DNA of 64,000 bases. Source: Arenibacter antarcticus (GTDB lineage Bacteria > Bacteroidota > Bacteroidia > Flavobacteriales > Flavobacteriaceae). Location: contig NZ_CP166679.1 of the NCBI RefSeq assembly GCF_041320605.1, forward strand, positions 3,706,001 through 3,770,000, written 5' to 3'. A program made the translations under genes and the position numbers. Below are positions 58,045 through 64,000 of this stretch, one piece after another (within the stretch, counting starts at the first letter, position 1; every line of letters begins with the position of its first letter). The notes under the pieces are model-generated. The model did not search any database. It was not told the DNA's origin and saw nothing but the letters and a program-made list of their open reading frames with translations.

Positions 58045-58440
58045 ATGAGATTTCATACAAGAAAATGGGTGAAACCAGAAGACCTAAATGCGAACAATAC
58101 TTTATTTGGGGGGAAGCTTCTGGCGTGGATAGATGAAGAAGCCGCTTTATATAGCATTATTCAATTGGAGAACAAACGGGTGGTAACCAAATATATGTCA
58201 GAAATAAACTTCATGAGTACCGCTTTAAAAGGAGACATCGTTGAAATTGGTATAGATGTGGTTCATTTTGGGAGGACTTCCTTAACGCTTAAATGTGAAG
58301 TTCGCAATAAAATGACTAGGGAAACCATTGTTACCGTAGAAAATATCATAATGGTAAATCTAGGGGGCGACGGAAAACCGATGCCACATGGAAAAACCAG
58401 AATAGAATTCGTAAGGGACCGTTTATCCTCTCCAGTTTAA
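58045..58440 (+). CDS. Acyl-CoA thioesterase, hotdog fold (YciA-like)
   Basis: 131 residues. NTLFGGKLLAWIDEEAALYS has the catalytic Asp and helix of hotdog thioesterases; SEINFMSTALKGDIVEIGID and FGRTSLTLKCEVRNK follow. The C-terminus runs into the end of the convergent dipeptidase gene with a 4-bp overlap. Hydrolyses acyl-CoA; chain preference unknown. Confidence 0.88.
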   Translation: MRFHTRKWVKPEDLNANNTLFGGKLLAWIDEEAALYSIIQLENKRVVTKYMSEINFMSTALKGDIVEIGIDVVHFGRTSLTLKCEVRNKMTRETIVTVENIIMVNLGGDGKPMPHGKTRIEFVRDRLSSPV

Positions 58441-59726
58441 TTCATAGTGGCTGCATTAGCCACTTGTTGTACCTGATCCATTACCCGAAGTAAATTTTCT
58501 CCCCAAAGTTTGGCGATCTCTTCTTGGTTATATCCTCTTTTCACCAATTCCAAGGTGACATTTTTGGTTTCCGAAGCATCGGTCCAGCCTAATATGCCAC
58601 CGCCACCATCAAAATCTGAACTAATACCCACATGGTCAATTCCAATCAATTTCACCATATAATCAATATGATCCACAAAGTCGGATACACTGACATCTTC
58701 AGGTGCGTTTTGATCTTGGGTTGCTTTCGATTTGGCAATTTCCACTATTCTGGGAGAAATCTCCCTAAAATTAATCCGCTGCTCCTCGGATAAGTCCGCC
58801 AGTTGAAATCTTTCGTACCAATCTACCCCCAAAGAGTCCGCTACCTGCCTATTAAGGTCACGCATATAATTAGTATATACCTCGTGTTTTTCCGTATTTA
58901 GATAGGAGCTAAAAGCCACAGTTTGCACTACGCCACCATTTTCCTTCATCATCAGCAATTGCTCATCGTCTAAATTTCTACTGTGACCACAAAGAGCCCG
59001 TGCAGAGGAGTGGGAAGCAATAATTGGTGCTTTAGATAAGGCTATCATTTGTTTCATGGATTCTTTGGAAGGATGGGATACATCGATCATAATTCCCAAT
59101 CTGTTCATTTCTGCCACAGCCTTCCTTCCTAATTCGCTAAGACCGTTATGAAGCCATACGTTGTCGGCTTCACCAGTATTGGAATCGCAAAATTGGCTAT
59201 GGCCGTTATGGGATAGGGATATATATCTAGCACCTAAATTGTAATAATTTTCAAATTCCGATAAGTCCTCTCCAATTGGATAGGCATTTTCTACCCCTAT
59301 CATCGCCACTTTTTTCCCAGATTTCACAATCCTTCGAACATCACTAGAGTTATAAGCCAACTCTATTTCATTTGGTGCAATCTCTTCACAGAGTCTATGG
59401 ATGGCATCAAATTTGGACATTGCATTTTCTTTTGCCTTGGCGTATCCTTCAGCATTTAGCTCGCCTTGCCCTGTGTAGACAATCAGCCAAGAAACATCCA
59501 GTCCACCATCTTTTAATTTAGGGAGATTCACTTGATTGTCCAACCGTTGGCTGTAGTTGATGGTATCAGTAAAATTGGCGACATTTATATCTATATGGGT
59601 GTCTATGGTAATTACCTCTTCATGGATCTTGAGGGCTTTCTCTTCCAATGATATTTCTTTCTTTTCTTGTTTATCCTTACAGGCTACAATTGCCAGTAAG
59701 CAGATAAATCCTATAAATTGTTTCAT
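58437..59726 (-). CDS. M19 membrane dipeptidase, lipoprotein
   Basis: 429 residues. Lipobox LAIVAC near 16 and an acidic/Lys tether. Zinc site residues: His and Asp in DTHIDIN, bridging Glu in GVENAYP, His in DVSHPSKES and ASHSSARALCGHSRN, and Asp in SDFDGGGG. Renal-dipeptidase family: hydrolyses dipeptides with varied specificity, including D-amino acid dipeptides in some bacteria. Anchored to the periplasmic or outer face. Overlaps the thioesterase stop by 4 bp. Confidence 0.93.
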   Translation of the reverse strand: MKQFIGFICLLAIVACKDKQEKKEISLEEKALKIHEEVITIDTHIDINVANFTDTINYSQRLDNQVNLPKLKDGGLDVSWLIVYTGQGELNAEGYAKAKENAMSKFDAIHRLCEEIAPNEIELAYNSSDVRRIVKSGKKVAMIGVENAYPIGEDLSEFENYYNLGARYISLSHNGHSQFCDSNTGEADNVWLHNGLSELGRKAVAEMNRLGIMIDVSHPSKESMKQMIALSKAPIIASHSSARALCGHSRNLDDEQLLMMKENGGVVQTVAFSSYLNTEKHEVYTNYMRDLNRQVADSLGVDWYERFQLADLSEEQRINFREISPRIVEIAKSKATQDQNAPEDVSVSDFVDHIDYMVKLIGIDHVGISSDFDGGGGILGWTDASETKNVTLELVKRGYNQEEIAKLWGENLLRVMDQVQQVANAATMN

Positions 59727-60167
59727 ATGTAGCTATTTATTGTTTTTTAACGGTCATATTTCGACTGCGCCTACCTCCGGCAGGTAAACTCCAGAACGGG
59801 TATGTAAACCTATCTACGGCGGTCAGGATCACAAATCTTCATTAGTACTTGCGACCCATATTCGGTCATATTATTTGGTATAAGACTTGCAAATAACGCT
59901 ATTTGGCAACAAAATACGAAACCTAGGGAACGGAAAGCAGGAATTTTAGAGTCAAATGTGGCAGATATACAAAATTGGAGATGAGAATTCTACAATAGCG
60001 AAGATGTTTCGGATTTAGGGGAGCTTACACTACCCACCATAGGATATTTGTAATTGACAACAATAATAGTCCTGTACACCACATTTTATTGCCAGAAAAA
60101 CAGATAATATATATGTTTACAATATAAGAATTGCCCTAAACTTTAATTAACTAAACCAAGTCTTATT
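59727..60167. other. Gene-free stretch of 441 bp with small palindromes
   Basis: Contains TACCT-ccggc-AGGTA near 59769-59784 and a near-perfect stem TTGCAAATA / TATTTgGCAA near 59890. A -7-like TATGTTTA at 60112-60119, with TTG 20 nt upstream, may drive the micro-ORFs that follow. ATGTTTAC at 60113-60120 matches the half-site of the palindromes at 17106. No larger ORF. Confidence 0.4.
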
Positions 60168-60266
60168 ATGTTATATGACACCTACGGAGAGGAGTACCTG
60201 AAGTTCCTTCAGGATTTAAATGAAATTTTAAGTTTAAACGAATTGGTAGCGTTAGACTATATGTAG
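60168..60266 (+). CDS. Micro-ORF A, first of a tandem related pair
   Basis: 32 codons starting MLYDTYGEEYLKFLQDLNEIL and ending in Tyr-Met, stop TAG. Its core, EYLKFLQDLNEIL, matches AYLHFIEDLNRIL of the next micro-ORF 38 bp downstream. Two adjacent ORFs of near equal length with a shared amphipathic helical core are unlikely by chance. Too short for ordinary gene calling. No signal peptide. Function unknown; possible small regulatory protein or peptide. Confidence 0.55.
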   Translation: MLYDTYGEEYLKFLQDLNEILSLNELVALDYM

Positions 60267-60303
60267 TTTACTAGTTATCTAAATCTATAAAAAAAACAAT
60301 TGT

Positions 60304-60405
60304 ATGGCAAATCAAAATTTTGACAATGCAGCCTACCTACACTTTATTGAAGATTTAAATAGAATTTTAATTGAATTTCATATCAACAAATTAACTATTT
60401 CCTAA
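60304..60405 (+). CDS. Micro-ORF B, second of the tandem pair
   Basis: 33 codons beginning MANQNFDNAAYLHFIEDLN, stop TAA. Leader is A-rich (TATAAAAAAAACAATTGT before ATG), as is common before Bacteroidota starts. Paralogous to micro-ORF A through the core AYLHFIEDLNRIL. It converges on rpoD, whose stop is 160 bp downstream. Function unknown. Confidence 0.55.
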   Translation: MANQNFDNAAYLHFIEDLNRILIEFHINKLTIS

Positions 60406-60422
60406 AAGTAAGAACATAAAAA

Positions 60423-60548
60423 AACTATCTATAAAAGATTGGATTCCAAATGAGCCTAATTGAGAATATTTTTGAAGACCATTGAAGATTAAATTTTCAA
60501 ACGGTTTTTTCTCAGGCTACTTTACGGATATATCATTTATAGATAGTT
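60423..60548. repeat. 13-bp inverted repeat flanking a degenerate third micro-ORF copy
   Basis: AACTATCTATAAA (60423-60435) and TTTATAGATAGTT (60536-60548) are perfect inverted repeats 100 bp apart. Between them, around 60462-60492, one frame reads RIFLKTIED and would continue like the IEDLN core of the micro-ORFs if one T were restored. It may be a decayed third copy (weak evidence). Confidence 0.4.
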
Positions 60549-60564
60549 ATTGTTTATTGAAGAA

Positions 60565-61428
60565 CTATCCCAAATACGTTTTCAACATTTTATTCCTGGA
60601 ATTATGGCGCAGTTTTCTGATTGCCTTTTCCCTTATCTGCCTTACTCTTTCCCTAGTTAAATCGAATGTAAGTCCAATTTCCGCAAGGGTCATGGCTTGG
60701 TGGTCTCCAATTCCGTAATATAATTTTATTACATCTGCCTCTCTTGGAGACAAGGTATCCAAGGCTCTGTTAATCTCAGTATTTAAGGATTGAAGCAATA
60801 ATTTTTTATCAGGTCTGGGCGATTCTCCAGAACTCAATACATCATAAAGATTGGAATTCTCACCTTCCTTTAAAGGGGCGTCCATAGAAACATGCCTACC
60901 AGAAATTTTCATGGACTGTTCTACTTCTCTAATAGATAGGTCCAATTCTTTAGCGATTTCTTCTGCAGAGGGCGGACGTTCATGGGCCTGCTCCAAGTAG
61001 GAAAAGGTCCTTTTTATTTTATTGATCGATCCAATTTTGTTCAAAGGTAGTCGTACTACCCTAGATTGTTCTGCCAAAGCTTGTAGAATGGCTTGCCTAA
61101 TCCACCATACCGCATAGGAAATAAACTTAAATCCCCGCGTTTCATCAAACCGTTTAGCGGCCTTAACCAATCCTACGTTACCTTCATTGATTAAATCAGG
61201 TAAGGTTAGACCTTGATTTTGGTATTGTTTCGCTACTGAAACAACAAACCTTAGGTTGGCCGTGGTGAGTTTTTCCAATGCCAATTGATCGCCATCCCTA
61301 ATCTTTTGAGCTAATTCTACCTCCTCATTGGCCGTAATCAAATCAATTTTACTGATATCTTGCAGATATTTATCCAATGATTTTGACTCCCTATTGGTAA
61401 CCTGCTTGATAATCTTTAGTTGCCTCAT
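60565..61428 (-). CDS. rpoD: Primary sigma factor RpoD/SigA, short Bacteroidota form
   Basis: 287-residue housekeeping sigma factor that recognises the TTTG / TAnnTTTG promoter. Region 1.2 [20 protein letters not shown], region 2 [59 protein letters not shown], region 3 [20 protein letters not shown], and region 4 [20 protein letters not shown]. It lacks the acidic region 1.1 of proteobacterial RpoD, the known Bacteroidota trait. Monocistronic. The two micro-ORFs converge on it. Confidence 0.96.
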   Translation of the reverse strand: MRQLKIIKQVTNRESKSLDKYLQDISKIDLITANEEVELAQKIRDGDQLALEKLTTANLRFVVSVAKQYQNQGLTLPDLINEGNVGLVKAAKRFDETRGFKFISYAVWWIRQAILQALAEQSRVVRLPLNKIGSINKIKRTFSYLEQAHERPPSAEEIAKELDLSIREVEQSMKISGRHVSMDAPLKEGENSNLYDVLSSGESPRPDKKLLLQSLNTEINRALDTLSPREADVIKLYYGIGDHQAMTLAEIGLTFDLTRERVRQIREKAIRKLRHNSRNKMLKTYLG

Positions 61429-61638
61429 ATATATTTGTCTTAGAAATTTAGCTATTAATCTATCATTATACGTTATTATTATGTCTTTTCCAAGGCTTTA
61501 CGAGTTTGTTACGCTAATTTGTGATAAGTTTATGATATTGATAGACGGTATGTTTTTTTTATTTATTAATTTCATCGCTTGTCCCGTTAACAATCCATTA
61601 TAATTCCCCTTGGAATGGACGGAACTAATCAAGGATTA

Positions 61639-62148
61639 ATGAGTAAAAGAGCATTGACAAAGTACTTGTCCGAGTTGAAAAAGAAAGAGTTAGAATCTCA
61701 ATTGATAGACTTGTATACCAGATTCCCCATAGTCAAAGAATACTATGATTTTGTTTTTAATCCCAAGGAAGATAAATTGGTGCAAGATGCCAAGGTAAAG
61801 ATCTCTAACGAATATTTTCCACAGAGAAGAAAACGGGCCAAGGCAAGAAGATCTGTAGCCCAAAAGTTCATAAAACATTTTATTACCCTAGGAGTAGATC
61901 CGCATTTTACGGCAGACCTAATGTTGTATAATTTGGAAATAGCACAGACCTATTCAATAAACAAAAATATTCCTACGACCTTTTACAAGAGTATGGAAAA
62001 GTCATTTAACGAATTGGTCCGGTACATTTCTTTAAACGGACTGTTATCTCAATTTAAGGATCGGATTGTAGCGTGCTATCGCTTTACAACAGAGAATGAT
62101 TGGCCCTACCAAGAAGATTTTTCAAAAAGTCTCGATATCTTAGATTAG
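61639..62148 (+). CDS. DUF6155 family protein
   Basis: 169 residues from ATG 61639. SKRALTKYLSELKKKELESQ, LIDLYTRFPIVKEYYDFVFN, NPKEDKLVQDAKVKISNEYF and KARRSVAQKFIKHFITLGVD match the DUF6155 pattern as I recall it. Soluble, mainly helical, no motif of known catalysis. Divergent from rpoD. An earlier ATG in frame at 61615 would add eight residues that homologues lack. Confidence 0.7.
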   Translation: MSKRALTKYLSELKKKELESQLIDLYTRFPIVKEYYDFVFNPKEDKLVQDAKVKISNEYFPQRRKRAKARRSVAQKFIKHFITLGVDPHFTADLMLYNLEIAQTYSINKNIPTTFYKSMEKSFNELVRYISLNGLLSQFKDRIVACYRFTTENDWPYQEDFSKSLDILD

Positions 62149-62578
62149 AGAATATGGCTACATCTTGAAAACTAGTTTTAGGAGATACATCTCGTTAACT
62201 CACTCACTAATTGAGATTTGAATGCTCTGACGCTTGCCTGCCCGTTCCGTTGGGCGTTGAAATGTAATCAGTAATGACTGTCCGCTGCCTCAAGGGCTTG
62301 CCCTGAGATAATTGACTTAATAACCCTAAATTAACTATTCCCTCTTATTAGTGAAGTAATTCAGTCTACTTAAATAGAGTTAGCCTATTAACTTTAGGTA
62401 GCCCAATGCCATTAATGGTCCTTAATTATGGGAGTGTAGTATTGGAGTTGATTTATAAATAATTCAAAATAAAATGATTTTATTGGCATGTTTTTGCTCT
62501 ATTAATTTCATCCAAGTATAAAAACACTTAATTTTGGAAGGTTTGATTGTTTTTAATTTTTAAAAATTACCCATCGGC
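62149..62578. other. Gene-free stretch of 430 bp with short hairpins
   Basis: Hairpins GCCC-gttccgtt-GGGC near 62241 and TCAaGGGC-tt-GCCCTGA near 62291 resemble small palindromic intergenic sequences of this group. A perfect 14-bp palindrome AATTTTTAAAAATT occurs at 62555-62568, close to the helicase start. No ORF supported. Confidence 0.4.
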
Positions 62579-64000
62579 TTGGAGTTGACTAATAATAGTA
62601 TAGAAAAAACACTTTATGATTACCAGGAAGAAGATCTCCAAAATATTTTTAAATGTTTGGAGGATTCACCTAGTGATTTTAACCTTTTATACCAGTTACC
62701 TACAGGGGGTGGAAAAACTGTCGTATTCTCGGAAATTGCTAGAAGGTATATTCGAAAACACAATAAAAAAGTAGTAGTCCTTACCCATAGAATTGAATTG
62801 AGTAGTCAGACCTCCAGAATGCTTAAAGGGTTTGGGGTAAAGAACAAAATAATAAATAGCGAGGTTAAGGAATTGCACGATCAGGACCAATATATGTGTT
62901 TTGTAGCAATGGTGGAGACCCTAAACAATAGGTTACAGGACGATAAAGTTAAAATAAATGATATTGGACTAGTAATTATTGACGAGGCCCACTACAACTC
63001 GTTTAGAAAATTATTCAAATATTTTAAAAATTCAATTATCCTTGGGGTCACTGCAACTCCCCTCAGTTCTAACATTAAACTTCCCATGAAGGACCACTAT
63101 CAGAAATTGATCGTGGGGAAATCCATTACTTCATTAATAGAAAAGGAATTTCTGGCCAATGCCAATATGTATAATTATGACGTTAGCCTTAAGAGTCTAA
63201 AATTAGGGATCAACGGAGACTATACGGTGAAATCCTCGGATGAACTTTATGGGAATCTGAGCATGCTTTCCAAACTGGTAAATGCCTATGAGGAAATTGC
63301 CAAAGGGACCAAAACGTTAATTTTCAATAACGGGATAAACACTTCCTTATATGTTTATGAGACCTTTAAAAAAGCAGGCTACAATATTCGCCATTTGGAC
63401 AATAAGAATAATGCAACGGAACGAAAAGATATCCTAAAATGGTTTTCCAACACTCCAGATGCCATACTTACTTCGGTAAGCATATTGACTACTGGTTTTG
63501 ACGAACCTACGGTGGAGACCATTATATTGAATAGGGCTACCAAGTCGCTCACGCTTTATTTTCAAATGATCGGTAGGGGGTCTAGGATTCTTCCTAACAA
63601 GAACGAATTTACCGTCATTGATATGGGAAATAATGTGGCCAGATTTGGAATGTGGAACGCCCCTATAGATTGGCAGGAAATATTTCATTTTCCGGATTTT
63701 TATTTAGAAAATATTAAAAATGATGAGGATATAGAGAAGGATTTTGTTTATGAAATGCCTCCTGACCTACAAAAGCTTTTTAGTAGGTCCAAAAATATAG
63801 AGTTTGATATTAAGGCAGAATACAAACGTGTATTCGCCCAAGGAAAAAAATCCAAAACCGTTTTGGAGAATAGTATAGAGCAACATGCCAACATATGTGT
63901 GGAAAATAGCGAGGATGTTTTTGATGCCCGTATCCTGGCAAAGAAATTAAAAGACGAAATTGCTTATAGGGTACGTCAATACTCGTATTGCATCATGAAC
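62579..64000 (+). CDS. Superfamily II DEAD/DEAH-box helicase, 3' end outside the window
   Basis: Open frame of 474 codons to the window edge from TTG 62579 (TTG 62585 is an alternative; there is no suitable ATG). Motif I LPTGGGKTVVF near 40, Ia VVVLTHRIELS, motif II IIDEAHYNS near 136, motif III GVTATPLS near 158, motif V TTGFDEPTVE near 305, motif VI QMIGRGSRI near 330. C-terminal part is charged (EFDIKAEYKRVFAQ). It resembles stand-alone restriction-type helicases of Flavobacteriaceae; target unknown. No restriction or methylase genes are visible beside it within the window. Confidence 0.88.
   Translation, partial: MELTNNSIEKTLYDYQEEDLQNIFKCLEDSPSDFNLLYQLPTGGGKTVVFSEIARRYIRKHNKKVVVLTHRIELSSQTSRMLKGFGVKNKIINSEVKELHDQDQYMCFVAMVETLNNRLQDDKVKINDIGLVIIDEAHYNSFRKLFKYFKNSIILGVTATPLSSNIKLPMKDHYQKLIVGKSITSLIEKEFLANANMYNYDVSLKSLKLGINGDYTVKSSDELYGNLSMLSKLVNAYEEIAKGTKTLIFNNGINTSLYVYETFKKAGYNIRHLDNKNNATERKDILKWFSNTPDAILTSVSILTTGFDEPTVETIILNRATKSLTLYFQMIGRGSRILPNKNEFTVIDMGNNVARFGMWNAPIDWQEIFHFPDFYLENIKNDEDIEKDFVYEMPPDLQKLFSRSKNIEFDIKAEYKRVFAQGKKSKTVLENSIEQHANICVENSEDVFDARILAKKLKDEIAYRVRQYSYCIMN

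Noticed and set aside
59751-59872. Direct repeat CGGTCATATT at 59751 and 59863
   Set aside because: Ten bases twice in AT-rich sequence without further similarity; probably chance.
60482-60718. 78-codon plus-strand ORF over the end of rpoD
   Set aside because: Antisense shadow of rpoD; begins with a non-ATG codon inside a likely degenerate region.

Overview
The window reads as chromosomal sequence of a marine-type member of the Flavobacteriaceae (Bacteroidota). The evidence is the AT-rich base composition, -7 boxes of the Bacteroidota type (TAnnTTTG), the short primary sigma factor without region 1.1, the fused LpxC-FabZ, the type IX secretion regulator PorX next to tsaE, a SusC-type TonB receptor, and several families confined to this phylum (DUF6146, DUF6155, DUF6787-like). 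No rRNA, tRNA, CRISPR array, insertion sequence or prophage was seen.

Layout. 1-8 kb: envelope lipoprotein and DUF937 genes, the serine pathway genes serA and serC, a LuxC-like acyl-CoA reductase divergent from a two-cluster ferredoxin, and a large TonB-dependent receptor. 8-15.6 kb: ychF, parE-parC, mscL and a sterol-desaturase-family enzyme. 16-19.6 kb: an accessory-looking stretch with a Cro/C1-type regulator facing an array of GTTTACA-type inverted repeats, an M14 carboxypeptidase, an Lrp regulator and a dead DinB gene. 19.7-24.7 kb: aroB, proline dehydrogenase, alanine dehydrogenase and small membrane or lipoprotein genes. 24.9-33.9 kb: tsaE and porX (frameshifted here), then an HD phosphohydrolase and the lipid A block lpxD-lpxC/fabZ-lpxA-efp-lpxD2, followed by sucD. 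34-37.8 kb: fabG, a VWA membrane protein and a prohibitin-like protein. 37.8-45.5 kb: a complete histidine operon hisGDCBHAF(IE) behind a leader peptide with four consecutive His codons and a terminator, so a transcription attenuator. 45.6-51.7 kb: a GH109-like Tat-exported protein, a DUF1853 gene, and a VWA plus AAA ATPase pair. 52-59.7 kb: truA, corA, the overlapping cysE-cysM pair, DUF2461, a nonsense-interrupted gene, a thioesterase and an M19 dipeptidase lipoprotein. 60-64 kb: two tandem related micro-ORFs, rpoD, DUF6155 and the start of a superfamily II helicase that leaves the window.

Functional links. Serine made by SerA/SerC can feed CysE-CysM for cysteine. Lipid A enzymes sit beside the T9SS regulator PorX, consistent with an envelope theme. 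Proline and alanine dehydrogenases together with the M14 and M19 peptidases suggest use of peptides and amino acids.

The most interesting observations are the porX frameshift in a 9-nt homopolymer, the tandem micro-ORF family beside rpoD, the array of palindromic operator-like sites beside the Cro/C1-type regulator, the nearly leaderless his attenuator, and a tiny lipoprotein with a selected internal 12-residue duplication.
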